64,000 nucleotides of DNA. Origin: an uncultured Bacillota bacterium (GTDB taxonomy: Bacteria > Bacillota > Clostridia > Lachnospirales > CAG-274). The notes under the pieces were generated by a model. That model had not been told where the DNA came from, did not search any database, and worked only from the letters and a program-made list of their open reading frames with translations. Every line of letters starts with the position of its first letter. Position 1 is the first letter of the stretch. Positions 27,097-35,415 of this stretch are shown one piece after another. The stretch lies in the NCBI GenBank assembly GCA_958426775.1, contig CATZZP010000002.1:112407-176406 (forward strand). Reading direction: 5' to 3'. The translations under genes and the position numbers were made by a program.

Positions 27097-27127
27097 GTTT
27101 GACTATACTGTCAAAACCTTGTACAAT
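27097..27127 (+). promoter_or_regulatory. Promoter with overlapping inverted repeat, ParB-like gene
   Basis: TTGACT (27099-27104), 17-base spacer, TACAAT (27122-27127). The -35 lies within the inverted repeat GGTTTGAC-N6-GTCAAAACC (27096-27118), a likely operator. Transcription would start near 27134, inside the AGGAGG site, so the mRNA would have almost no leader; an alternative -10 is TATACT at 27104-27109. Confidence 0.45.
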
Positions 27128-27143
27128 ATAAGGAGGTATACAT

Positions 27144-28010
27144 ATGATGAACTTAGCGTTAAATGTAGGCAACGAAATTACCGATATTCCTGTTGACAAA
27201 ATATTGCCTAATCCTTACCAGCCACGCCGAACCTACGAGCGTAAAGCACTTAATGAGCTGGCAAAATCCATAAGGCAGTACGGTGTAATTCAGCCTATTT
27301 GTGTACGCAGTGTAAAAAACGGCTATGAGATTATTTCCGGAGAAAGGCGTCTTAAGGCATCTAAGCTTGCGGGTATGCAGTTTATACCTGCCGTTATTTT
27401 GAAAATAAGCGACAGAGATTGTGCCGTTCTCAGCCTTGGGGAAAATATACACCGTAAGGATCTTAATTATATAGAAGAGGCTGATGCAATAAATACCCTT
27501 ATGAAGGATTTTAATTTAACCCAGGAGGATATAGCTCATCTTTTAAGCAGAGGCAGGGGTGAAATTGCTCTTAAGCTGAGATTACTCCGTCTTTCACCTG
27601 CTGTAAGGCAAATGCTTATTAAAAATAACATAGGAGAGGCCTATGCAAGAGCCTTGCTTCGCCTTAGCAGAGCCGATGCACAACAGAATGTGTTAGAGCA
27701 GGTTATAAAGTATGGTCTAAGCCTTAAAAAGACAAATGAGCTTATAGATAATGCTATTAAAAATAACGGTGAAATAGGCATAATAAGAAAAAGCCCACGT
27801 ATAAAGCTAAACTTTCGTGATGTGCGTATGTTTGCAAATACCATAAAGCAAGCGGTTGAACTGATGAATATATCCGGTATGGAAACGGATTATGAAATTA
27901 AGCAGAACAATAACCTCTACGAAATAAAAATTAATATAAAAACCAATGAAAAAGCGGATAAGGAGAGTAACGAGGTAAATGGACTTATCAATAGTTATAG
28001 TGAACTTTAA
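27144..28010 (+). CDS. ParB/Noc-family DNA-binding protein (orphan)
   Basis: A 288-residue ParB-superfamily protein. Residues 15-110 form the ParB N-domain with ILPNPYQPRRTY and the GERRLKASKLAG motif (CTP-binding box). Residues ~115-165 are the HTH (LTQEDIAHLLSRGRGEIALKLRLLRLS). The C-terminus is short, lysine/asparagine-rich, a possible dimer or membrane region. It lacks a parA partner, and its 3' end overlaps a glycosyltransferase by 32 bases, which is odd for a segregation gene. I cannot tell Noc, ParB or a local regulator apart by eye, and no perfect parS or Noc site was seen nearby. ATG 27144 is preferred over 27147 by spacing. Confidence 0.78.
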   Translation: MMNLALNVGNEITDIPVDKILPNPYQPRRTYERKALNELAKSIRQYGVIQPICVRSVKNGYEIISGERRLKASKLAGMQFIPAVILKISDRDCAVLSLGENIHRKDLNYIEEADAINTLMKDFNLTQEDIAHLLSRGRGEIALKLRLLRLSPAVRQMLIKNNIGEAYARALLRLSRADAQQNVLEQVIKYGLSLKKTNELIDNAIKNNGEIGIIRKSPRIKLNFRDVRMFANTIKQAVELMNISGMETDYEIKQNNNLYEIKINIKTNEKADKESNEVNGLINSYSEL

Positions 28011-28845
28011 CACAAAGGACCTTACTAAGCAGACAATAGATACGGTTTGTGAAAGTACGGAAAATATAGACTATGAAATTATTGTAGCAGATAATTCCAC
28101 TAATCCCGTGGAAAGCTATTATCCCAATGATACGAGGGTTAAGCTTATAAAGGATTTGCCAAACAACGGCTTTGGTAATGCCTGCAATATAGGTACAGCC
28201 AAGGCAATAGGCAGATATGTGCTTTATTTAAACTCCGATACCCTTATAGGAAAGGGCACCTTGGAAAAATGTGTTAAATATATGGATGAAAACCATGATA
28301 TAGGCTGTCTTGGTATAAAAACAGTACTGCCTGACGGAAAATTGGACCATGGCTGTAAAAGGGGCTTTCCTACACCGTGGAACAGCCTTTGTTACGTATT
28401 GGGGCTGGACAGGCTTTTCCCGGAGAATAAAAAATTCGGAGGCTATCGTCTTTCCTATTTATCCGAGAATGAAACCAACGAGGTTGACTCCGTAAGCGGT
28501 GCTTTTATGCTTATACCCCGTGCCATACTCTCTAAAAGCGGAGGCTTTGACGAAAGTATTTTTATGTACGGTGAGGATATTGACCTTTGCTACCGTATTA
28601 AAAATATGGGCTTTAAGGTGGTCTACTATGCAGAGGGACTTATGATACACCTTAAGGGTCAGAGCGGACTTAATACTAAAAATAAGGTGGTAATTAAGCA
28701 CTTTCACAACGGGTTGAGAGTGTTTTACGATAAATATTATAAGGAGAAGTACTCAGCCTTGGTGACGTTTTTAATGCATACGGCAATTAATCTGCATTAT
28801 TGCCTGTCACTGATAAGGGCTTTTGTATTTGGTAAACGACTATGA
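27979..28845 (+). CDS. Glycosyltransferase family 2, rhamnosyltransferase-like
   Basis: A 288-residue GT-A fold enzyme. Seen: SIVIVNFNTKDL, IIVADNSTN, the metal motif LNSDTLIG, LPDGKLDHGCKRGFPTP, VDSVSGAFMLIPRA and GEDIDLCYRI, a combination typical of WbbL/RfbF-like rhamnosyltransferases. Donor dTDP-rhamnose would come from the genes at 0-2.5 kb. It starts inside the ParB-like gene with GAGG upstream and overlaps the next glycosyltransferase by 4 bases. Confidence 0.8.
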   Translation: MDLSIVIVNFNTKDLTKQTIDTVCESTENIDYEIIVADNSTNPVESYYPNDTRVKLIKDLPNNGFGNACNIGTAKAIGRYVLYLNSDTLIGKGTLEKCVKYMDENHDIGCLGIKTVLPDGKLDHGCKRGFPTPWNSLCYVLGLDRLFPENKKFGGYRLSYLSENETNEVDSVSGAFMLIPRAILSKSGGFDESIFMYGEDIDLCYRIKNMGFKVVYYAEGLMIHLKGQSGLNTKNKVVIKHFHNGLRVFYDKYYKEKYSALVTFLMHTAINLHYCLSLIRAFVFGKRL

Positions 28846-29759
28846 GTAAGGTAGAAATTTTGCTTGCAAGCTACAATGGGGAACGATACATAGCTGAGCA
28901 GATAGAGTCAATCCTTAATCAGGACTGTAAGGACTTTACCCTGCATATTTTAGATGACTGCTCGGCAGACCGTACGGTGGAAATTGTAAGGGGCTATGTT
29001 AAAAGATACCCTGATAAAATAAGCCTTAGCCGAAATGAGAAGAATTTAGGTTCGGCAGGCAGCTTTTTTAAACTTCTTAAAAGCTCAAAAGCCGAATATG
29101 TAATGTTTTGCGACCAGGACGATGTATGGCTTGAAAATAAAATAAGCCTTAGCCTTGAAAAAATGGAGGGTGCTGCAGCCCCAACTTTACTGCATACGGA
29201 TTTAACGGTAACAGATGAGAATTTAAGGATAAAGCACCCCTCTATGTTTAAGTCACAGCATTTACAAAGCGGTGCAGTAACAGTCAGGAGCTTGGCGGTG
29301 CAAAACGTAGTAACGGGCTGTACAATGATGCTTAACAGAGAGCTTGTAAACAGGCTCTGTGCAGTTGCTCTGCCTGATAATATACCTGTGCATGATTGGT
29401 GGATTGCACTTTATACAGCCTGTTGCGGTGAGATAATATTTTTAGATAAGGCTACCGTGTATTACAGACAGCACGGCACAAATGTATGCGGAGCAAGGGA
29501 TATGTCAGATTTCAGATATATTATTTCAAGGGCAAAGGCAACCGAAAGGGCGAGGCTTATGCTGCAGTACGGCTATAATCAGGCAGAAAAGCTTTCCGAG
29601 CTGTACGGCAATGCCTTAGGTGAGGAAAATCGTGCATTTCTTTCTGCCTACGGTGAGCTGAGTAACAAGCCCTATATGGAAAGACTTAAGTTTGTGGTAA
29701 AAAACAGAGTATTTAAAAGCGGTATTATAAGAAAAATAGGTCAGCTTATATTTTTGTGA
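28842..29759 (+). CDS. Glycosyltransferase family 2, RgpF/rhamnosyl-like
   Basis: A 305-residue GT2 protein: ILLASYNGERYIAEQIESIL, ILDDCSADRT, FCDQDDVWLENK (DxD-like), then an FQ/H pattern and HDWWIALYTACCGE, as in alpha-1,3-rhamnosyltransferases of the RgpB/F type. It overlaps the previous gene by 4 bases (ATGA) and is followed after 31 bases by a third glycosyltransferase. The acceptor is unknown. Confidence 0.8.
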   Translation: MSKVEILLASYNGERYIAEQIESILNQDCKDFTLHILDDCSADRTVEIVRGYVKRYPDKISLSRNEKNLGSAGSFFKLLKSSKAEYVMFCDQDDVWLENKISLSLEKMEGAAAPTLLHTDLTVTDENLRIKHPSMFKSQHLQSGAVTVRSLAVQNVVTGCTMMLNRELVNRLCAVALPDNIPVHDWWIALYTACCGEIIFLDKATVYYRQHGTNVCGARDMSDFRYIISRAKATERARLMLQYGYNQAEKLSELYGNALGEENRAFLSAYGELSNKPYMERLKFVVKNRVFKSGIIRKIGQLIFL

Positions 29760-29790
29760 TAAAGGGTAATTTTTGAAAGGAGGGTGCAAT

Positions 29791-31281
29791 ATGCTTATAA
29801 AAAAATGCTTCAGGATAGCTGAGGAGCAAGGCTTAGGTACGCTGTATGACAAGGCAGTGTGTCGCCTTAAATATAAAAGGCGTACACCTGAGCTTATTGA
29901 AGAGGACAGTGCAGGGGAGCAGGCTCTGTTAAGACAGGGTGATACCGTATACCCTCATAAGGTGCTTATAAGTATAGCCGTACCCCTTTACAATACCAAG
30001 GAAGAATATTTAAGGCAGATGATAGAAAGCCTGATAAGCCAGAGCTATAAATACTGGGAGCTTTGCCTTGCAGACGGCGGTGAAGAGTCCTGTGAGGAAA
30101 CGGTAAGGTCCTATAAGGACAGACGTATTAAATACAAAAGGCTTGATAAGAACTACGGCATTGCTTTAAATACCAACAAGGCAGTAGAAATGGCAGAGGG
30201 TGAATACATAGGTCTTTTGGACCATGATGATGTTCTTGCACCAAATGCCCTGTTTGAGTACCGCAAGCGTATTGATAAGGGAGCCGACTTTATCTACTGT
30301 GATGAGGCAAGCTTCAAAGGCGATACGGCAAAGGCGGAAATTATCCACTATAAGCCTGATTTTTCGCCCTATAATTTAAGGGCAAATAATTATATCTGTC
30401 ATTTTTCGGTATTCAAAAAAAGCCTTTTTGATGAGGTGGGAGGAGTGCATGAGGGCTTTGAAGGCAGTCAGGACCATGACCTGATTTTAAGGCTTACCGA
30501 AAGGGCAAAGGATATTGCTCATATAAGGCGAATACTGTATTTTTGGCGGATACATTCAAGCTCTGTATCAGCGGATATATCTGCTAAGCCCTACTGTATT
30601 AATTCAGGTGTGCTTGCAGTAAGTGCCTCTCTTTTAAGGCAGGATATAGAGGCAAAGGTAGAGAGCATAGGGAACGGAGCAGCCTGCTATCGCTGTAACT
30701 ATAAGCTCAGGGGCGGTGCAAGGTGCAGACGTATTAAAAGCTGTGTAAATAAGGCGGCAGATAATTGCAAGGCGGAGTATATTGCAATAGTGCCAAGCTG
30801 CATAGAGGTTGATAAAGGGGATATGTACAAGCTTATAAGCCTTGCTTCTCAGGCAGGGGTAGGTGCTGTGGGAGGTATAGGCACTTACAGAGGCAGAGTA
30901 TCGGCAGGAGCTGTTTCCTTTGACGGTGAGGGCAATATGGAAACGGCTATGGCAGAACAAAGACTAAGGTCAGGGGGCTATATGCACAGGCTGGAATATG
31001 TGCAAAATGTAAATGCTCTGGAGCTTTACGCTGTGGTACCCCTTACAGCTTTTAAGGAAATAGGAGGCTTTGATGAAAGCCTTAGGGAGGAGGAAAGGCT
31101 TATTGACCTTTGCTTAAGGCTTAAGGCTAAGGGTATGGACATTTTGCTTAACCCCGAAATAAGGGTGAAGGTTAAGCCTTTTTGCAGAGATATGGGTACG
31201 GTCTTTGCCGAAAAGCATAAGGAGAGACTTAATACGGAGGATGAATACTTTAATAATGCTCTGACGGACTATGTAATGTAA
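29791..31281 (+). CDS. Glycosyltransferase family 2 with second, degenerate GT domain
   Basis: A 496-residue protein. The first GT2 domain (about 50-300) has ISIAVPLYNTKEEYLRQMI, a DHDDVLAPNA metal motif and ANNYICHFSVFKK, then EGSQDHDLILRLTERA. The second half (about 320-480) looks like a GT2 remnant with VGAVGGIGTYRG and GFDESLREEERLIDLCLRL but no clear DxD. The ORF opens at a TTG (29773), but AAAGGAGG (29777-29784) fits the ATG at 29791. Two-domain GTs of this kind are common in rhamnan/teichoic-like clusters. Confidence 0.78.
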   Translation: MLIKKCFRIAEEQGLGTLYDKAVCRLKYKRRTPELIEEDSAGEQALLRQGDTVYPHKVLISIAVPLYNTKEEYLRQMIESLISQSYKYWELCLADGGEESCEETVRSYKDRRIKYKRLDKNYGIALNTNKAVEMAEGEYIGLLDHDDVLAPNALFEYRKRIDKGADFIYCDEASFKGDTAKAEIIHYKPDFSPYNLRANNYICHFSVFKKSLFDEVGGVHEGFEGSQDHDLILRLTERAKDIAHIRRILYFWRIHSSSVSADISAKPYCINSGVLAVSASLLRQDIEAKVESIGNGAACYRCNYKLRGGARCRRIKSCVNKAADNCKAEYIAIVPSCIEVDKGDMYKLISLASQAGVGAVGGIGTYRGRVSAGAVSFDGEGNMETAMAEQRLRSGGYMHRLEYVQNVNALELYAVVPLTAFKEIGGFDESLREEERLIDLCLRLKAKGMDILLNPEIRVKVKPFCRDMGTVFAEKHKERLNTEDEYFNNALTDYVM

Positions 31282-31600
31282 GAAAATTTAGGCAAAAGCT
31301 ACAATAAGAACAAAATAAAATCTATGCGTACAACTATGTGAACAAGAGGGTAATTCAGATTTACAATTTAATCGGAAGAGTAATAATTTTTAAAAAAATA
31401 CGGGCCTTTACGGTTTAAAAATGTAATTATTTTACTTTTATAAAGACAATTTATACAAGGGACAACAATGCATTGTTAATAAAATAACGTAAAAATGTGC
31501 AAATTGCAATAAAATTGGGGTTATAAATTGTTAAATGTGATTATAAAAATAGGTTTGTTTACAATTTATTAATAATTTTTACTTTTTTTCAAAAAAGATC
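31282..31600 (+). other. Long AT-rich intergenic region before the major pilin
   Basis: About 320 bases with no gene seen. It holds a perfect 14-base palindrome AACAATGCATTGTT (31464-31477), a possible operator ~125 bases upstream of the pilin promoter, and a long AT-rich hairpin-like pair (AATAATTTTTAAA near 31384 and TTTAAAAATGTAATTATT near 31415). Confidence 0.4.
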
Positions 31601-31629
31601 TTGATTTTTATATCGGCAGTAGGTATAAT
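31601..31629 (+). promoter_or_regulatory. Promoter of the major pilin
   Basis: TTGATT (31601-31606), a 17-base spacer and consensus TATAAT (31624-31629). It is followed by a ~35-base leader and GGGAGGAAAC before the ATG: a strong expression signal. Confidence 0.8.
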
Positions 31630-31671
31630 GTACTTACAAACAAAAAATATTATTCAAAGGGAGGAAACAAA

Positions 31672-32274
31672 ATGTTAAAGAATTTAAAAAACAGACTCAA
31701 TGAGTCAAAAGGTTTCACATTGGTTGAGCTTATCGTAGTTATCGCTATTATGGTAATCTTAATCGCATTACTTGTACCTAACGTAGTTGGTTACATTTCA
31801 TCTTCACAGACAACAGCTAACCTTTCAGCTGCTAAGTCAATCTACAACGCAGCTAACACAGCAGTTGTAAACGGTAAGGCTTCTACATCAGCTTTCCCAA
31901 CAGAGGCTCAGTTAATCAACCTCTTAAACGGTGACAGCATTAACACAGCAGGTGACGATAACGGTACTGACCTTGTAACAGTTCCTACAGGTACATCAGC
32001 TATTTTATGGTATGTTCCTGATTCAGGTGAGGTAACAGGTGTTGCTACAGGTTCTACAGCTTCTGACTCTACAGCAGTTGCTCCTACAGCTACTGACTGT
32101 ACAGCTACAACAGCAGGTGTTGCTCCTGCTACAACAAACGTTAACAACGTTGCTCTTTACGATCCTAAGGTTAGCGGTAACGCAGCTGAGCATTTATATG
32201 GCTCAGGCGAAACACATCCAAGTGCTGTAGCAAACGTAGTTGATCTTACATGCTTAAACGGTACATGGTCATAA
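31672..32274 (+). CDS. Major type IV pilin-like protein
   Basis: A 200-residue prepilin. Leader 1-14 ending KG, then FTLVELIVVIAIMVILIALLV (Glu5 present) and a long helix. The C-terminal part is Ala/Thr/Gly/Val-rich and has two cysteines (143 and 194), which may form the pilin disulfide loop. Codons are biased to GCT, GTT, ACA and AAC compared with neighbours, which fits high expression, as expected for a major pilin. Its own strong promoter and terminator make it monocistronic. Assembly genes are elsewhere. The ccdA-tlpA pair lies ~1.7 kb downstream. Confidence 0.85.
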   Translation: MLKNLKNRLNESKGFTLVELIVVIAIMVILIALLVPNVVGYISSSQTTANLSAAKSIYNAANTAVVNGKASTSAFPTEAQLINLLNGDSINTAGDDNGTDLVTVPTGTSAILWYVPDSGEVTGVATGSTASDSTAVAPTATDCTATTAGVAPATTNVNNVALYDPKVSGNAAEHLYGSGETHPSAVANVVDLTCLNGTWS

Positions 32275-32317
32275 TAATTTTGAATTGCTGATATTAGTAA
32301 TTTAAAACCTTAAGCTT

Positions 32318-32350
32318 AAAGGCGGTACAGTTTTCTGTGCCGCCTTTTTT
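32318..32350 (+). terminator. Terminator of the pilin gene
   Basis: Arms AAAGGCGGTACAG (32318-32330) and CTGTGCCGCCTTT (32335-32347) around TTTT, then a T-run. Confidence 0.85.
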
Positions 32351-32370
32351 ACTCTTTGTCAAGAGTTGGG

Positions 32371-33138
32371 TTATAATGCCTTATCCTCTAAAAGCAGAGC
32401 CATACCTTTATATGAGTCGTTTGGTGAAACTGTACACCATATTTTATTGTCTGCCTCAAAAAAGGTAAGCCCTGTAAAACGATGCCCGTCCATTATACGA
32501 CAGTTTTCTGATAAAAGGTTCTGGCTTGGTACAAGAAAGCTGCTCAGAGCAGTAATTGATGAGCTTGAAGGATAGCTTAGGAAGGAACTTACGTTGTTGC
32601 TTGTAAAACTATCCCTTACAAAGTATGTATTTGGAGAGGAAAAGCATGAAATGCCAAGATAATGCTCTGTATTATTATCATCCGAACAAAGAGAAACAAT
32701 GTTGGTTACATATTTTTGCGGCTCCAGTATATCGGAGTAAAAACCGTAAATTATACCGTAGCTGCTTTTTATTAACATAAATCTTAAATTGGGCAGGTTA
32801 CAGTTATTGCCCGTTACAGGTGTTTGCACATTTTCACCGCCGTTATTAAAGTAACCAAACATTATATTTGAATTAGAGGATGAATTATAGTAGCCGAATA
32901 CAGATGATAAGCCTGTGTTTTTTTCGGCAATAAATGTGCCGTAATAGTTGTTGCTTGAATTATAATCCCATCTTGTTGCTTTAAAATATTGGTTTAAAGT
33001 ATTATCATTATTTATCCAGCTGCATATTTTATTGTGTACATCAAGTCTGTTTTCAACGTCTGTCATATCTGTGTTGGTTATGCCTGCACATTCCATTACA
33101 CTGTAGGTTGTTTTATATTTGTTTATATCTATTGACAT
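32371..33138 (-). CDS. Unrecognised protein beside a baseplate-like gene (tail-associated?)
   Basis: A 255-residue protein I do not recognise. It is rich in Ser, Asn and Tyr with many aromatic beta-type stretches (YNSSNNYYGTFIAEKN, VFGYYNSSSNSNIMFGYFNNGG) and has no signal peptide or membrane segment. It is 1 base downstream of the 147-residue gene, so one operon. The context (partner with a baseplate-like ending) suggests a receptor-binding or tail-tip protein, but that is inference. Codon use is asparagine-rich, unlike the housekeeping genes around it. Confidence 0.55.
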   Translation of the reverse strand: MSIDINKYKTTYSVMECAGITNTDMTDVENRLDVHNKICSWINNDNTLNQYFKATRWDYNSSNNYYGTFIAEKNTGLSSVFGYYNSSSNSNIMFGYFNNGGENVQTPVTGNNCNLPNLRFMLIKSSYGIIYGFYSDILEPQKYVTNIVSLCSDDNNTEHYLGISCFSSPNTYFVRDSFTSNNVSSFLSYPSSSSITALSSFLVPSQNLLSENCRIMDGHRFTGLTFFEADNKIWCTVSPNDSYKGMALLLEDKAL

Positions 33139-33139
33139 A

Positions 33140-33583
33140 TTATTCCTCCGTTTCTGTTATTTTCTCGGTAATCATATCAAGTATAAGTCTTTTCGGTATA
33201 CGCGTAAGAGTGTTGATTACAGCATAATTGCTTAAAGGGTTGATGTTGTCAGATGTTGCTTCTCCCTCTGTGCTTTCGCTTACAATCAGCACCATTACAT
33301 CACTTAACCACACTTGGGTATGGTTTTCAAGCCACAGCTGTATATTGTAACTGCCGATTTCTTGAGTGAAAGCAGAGGCTATGCTCCATACAGCCGTAAG
33401 ACTGTTGTCGGTTGTTGTAACAGGTATCTCTTGCTTTAAGCTGTCACTTTTAACATAGGCTGTTATTTTACCCTCTAAAGGACAGGTATTTAGTGTAAAG
33501 GTAATAGTATTTACTCCGTTGGAGTATTGCTTAACATTTATTATGCGTGGGGTTGCACTTATTCCGTTTATATTAATTTCCAA
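33140..33583 (-). CDS. Phage baseplate/tail-fibre-like protein (BppU-like N-domain)
   Basis: A 147-residue protein read from a TTG start at 33583: AAAGGAGG lies 7 bases before the TTG, while the frame's apparent ATG (33601) is inside that ribosome site. It looks like an immunoglobulin-like tail-assembly domain (ITFTLNTCPLEGKITAYV, WLENHTQVWLSDVMVLIV) followed by SDNINPLSNYAVINTLTR, a phrase typical of phage tail and baseplate proteins. No capsid, portal, terminase or integrase is near, so it may be a phage remnant or domesticated. Confidence 0.55.
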   Translation of the reverse strand: MEININGISATPRIINVKQYSNGVNTITFTLNTCPLEGKITAYVKSDSLKQEIPVTTTDNSLTAVWSIASAFTQEIGSYNIQLWLENHTQVWLSDVMVLIVSESTEGEATSDNINPLSNYAVINTLTRIPKRLILDMITEKITETEE

Positions 33584-33623
33584 AAAAACGCCTCCTTTCA
33601 TAAAACTATATAAAATAAAAGAA

Positions 33624-33640
33624 CTGACAGTTACTGTCAG
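33624..33640. promoter_or_regulatory. Inverted repeat upstream of the tail-like genes
   Basis: Perfect 7-base arms CTGACAG (33624-33630) and CTGTCAG (33634-33640) with TTA between, 40 bases before the TTG start at 33583. It could be an operator or small hairpin. Confidence 0.4.
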
Positions 33641-33891
33641 CGTAAATATGCTTTTGTCATAAGCCTTTTATCTGATTTTTCCCTTTTACAAGTATATAAA
33701 GCCAAAGAAATGCCCGTGTAACCTTTTACCGAGCCGCAGGCATAATTAACGGCAGTATTATCTGTATACACTAAGCTTATCTCATTAAGACGTAGGTTGA
33801 CGGATTTATCAAGGTTATGTTACTATTATTAATATAAATCACTTGATTTTTCATATATTTTTATTGAATTGGGATAATGCTGTGAAAGTGG
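33641..33891. other. Intergenic region, possible gene remnant
   Basis: On the minus strand an open frame without a good start or ribosome site (about 33819 down to the TGA at 33638) reads plausible protein such as LNEISLVYTDNTAVNYACG. It could be a decayed tail-like gene. I would not call it as a gene. Confidence 0.3.
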
Positions 33892-33920
33892 TTGACAATT
33901 ATAATAACAACTAAATAATA
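33892..33920 (+). promoter_or_regulatory. Promoter of ccdA-tlpA
   Basis: Consensus TTGACA (33892-33897) with AATAAT/ATAATA at 33914-33920, a spacer of 16-17 bases. Confidence 0.5.
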
Positions 33921-33954
33921 AAAAATGACTAAAGGGAAAGGAGCTTAAAAATAA

Positions 33955-34617
33955 ATGGAATATATAATATCATTTCTGGAGGGTATAATTACTTTTATCT
34001 CTCCTTGCTTGCTGCCTATGCTGCCTATATATATTTCCTACTTTGCAGGGGGTGAAAATAAAAGTGTAAGAAAAACCCTTACCTGTGCCGTAGGCTTTGT
34101 ACTTGGCTTTACCCTTGTTTTTACGGCAATGGGAGCTTTAGCAGGAACGGTCGGCAGTCTTTTAAGAGAATATCAGAGGGCTGTAAACATTATATCGGGT
34201 CTTGTGGTAATCTTTTTCGGTCTGAATTTTCTCGGTGTACTTAAGGTAAATTTCTTTAAGGGCAATAAACGTGAGGTAAATACAGACAATATGGGCTTTT
34301 TCTCGGCTATGTTATTCGGCATTGTGTTTTCCTTAGGCTGGACTCCCTGCGTAGGTGCCTTCCTCGGCTCTGCTCTTATGCTTGCATCACAGCAGGGTCA
34401 TGTTGCAGAGGGGACACTGATGTTACTTGCTTATTCCCTTGGCTTAGGTATACCCTTTATTTTAAGTGCAGTGCTTATCGGCTACCTTAAATCAGCCTTT
34501 GACTTTATTAAACGACATTATAAAATTATTAATATTGTAAGCGGAGCTTTCCTTATTTTAATAGGTGTGCTTATGGCTACGGGAACCCTTGGCAGGCTCA
34601 TTGGTATGCTTAGTTAG
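33955..34617 (+). CDS. ccdA: Cytochrome c biogenesis/DsbD-type thiol transporter CcdA
   Basis: A 220-residue integral membrane protein with six hydrophobic segments. It carries the two conserved cysteine sites: FISPCLLPMLP in helix 1 and SLGWTPCVGAFLGSAL in helix 4. CcdA carries reducing equivalents from cytoplasmic thioredoxin to extracytoplasmic thiol proteins. The next gene, 9 bases on, is a TlpA-like thioredoxin, its natural partner. Upstream is AAAGGAGC. Confidence 0.9.
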   Translation: MEYIISFLEGIITFISPCLLPMLPIYISYFAGGENKSVRKTLTCAVGFVLGFTLVFTAMGALAGTVGSLLREYQRAVNIISGLVVIFFGLNFLGVLKVNFFKGNKREVNTDNMGFFSAMLFGIVFSLGWTPCVGAFLGSALMLASQQGHVAEGTLMLLAYSLGLGIPFILSAVLIGYLKSAFDFIKRHYKIINIVSGAFLILIGVLMATGTLGRLIGMLS

Positions 34618-34626
34618 GAGGTAATT

Positions 34627-35217
34627 ATGAACAAAAACAGAAAGCTTTTAATTTTAATTGCGGCATTTGTTCTTTTAATGGGCGGTGCTTATGTGCTTTA
34701 TAATAACCTGAGTGAGGAGGTAAATCCTAATCAGCTTGCAGTGCAGGAAAATGCCCCTCAATCAGAGCGGGAAAGCACTCAGGAGGCAGAGCCTGAGAAA
34801 ACCTTAGCTCCTGATTTTACTGTATATGATATAGACGGCAAAGAGGTACATCTGTCAGATTTTACGGGTAAGCCTGTGGTTGTTAATTTCTGGGCAAGCT
34901 GGTGCGGTCCTTGCCAAAGCGAAATGCCCGACTTTCAGTCAGCCTATACTGAATTGGGAGAGGATATAAATTTTCTTATGGTAAATATGACAGACGGCTC
35001 TCAGGAAACGGTGGAAAAGGCGTCGGCATTTGTTGCGGAGCAGGGATATTCCTTTCCCGTGTTCTACGATACCGCTTTAAATGCGGCTGATACCTATGGG
35101 GTCTATTCTCTGCCTACAACCTTGTTTATTGATAAGGAGGGCTATGTAATAGCTCAGGCAACGGGTGCTATAGATTATGAAACTCTCCAAAGAGGAATAG
35201 GTATGATTATTGAATAA
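34627..35217 (+). CDS. TlpA/ResA-like membrane-anchored thioredoxin
   Basis: A 196-residue extracytoplasmic thiol-disulfide protein. Residues 7-26 form the signal anchor (no lipobox Cys), 30-60 an acidic linker, then a thioredoxin fold with ADFTV-like opening (LAPDFTVYDIDG), the active site FWASWCGPCQSEMP (about residue 92) and the cis-Pro loop YGVYSLPTTLFID. It forms an operon with ccdA. Substrates are unknown: the two-Cys pilin nearby is a candidate only. Confidence 0.9.
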   Translation: MNKNRKLLILIAAFVLLMGGAYVLYNNLSEEVNPNQLAVQENAPQSERESTQEAEPEKTLAPDFTVYDIDGKEVHLSDFTGKPVVVNFWASWCGPCQSEMPDFQSAYTELGEDINFLMVNMTDGSQETVEKASAFVAEQGYSFPVFYDTALNAADTYGVYSLPTTLFIDKEGYVIAQATGAIDYETLQRGIGMIIE

Positions 35218-35308
35218 AGTGGTTTTAAAAAATAAGTGCATTTTATGGTACAGTCATCCCGTATAATTTAATTGTAAACAGGAACAGATATATAAGCTAA
35301 AAAAGCTT

Positions 35309-35356
35309 CAGCCTTGGCAGTGTCCTTTATAAGGGATATTGCCGAGGCTGTTTTTA
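35309..35356 (+). terminator. Terminator of ccdA-tlpA
   Basis: Arms CAGCCTTGGCA (35309-35319) and TGCCGAGGCTG (35340-35350) with an inner TCC/GGA stem, followed by TTTTT. Confidence 0.85.
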
Positions 35357-35415
35357 TTTTTTTGGGCAGTTTTTGGCAGTTTAGGTGTAATAGATTGTCT
35401 ATGGAGGTGATAAAA

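Noticed and set aside
31322..31336. Word TGCGTACAACTA also at 13592
   Set aside because: A 12-base match is expected by chance in a 64 kb window.
33638..33819. Minus-strand open frame with protein-like content
   Set aside because: No start codon with a ribosome site; could be a remnant, but it cannot be supported as a gene.
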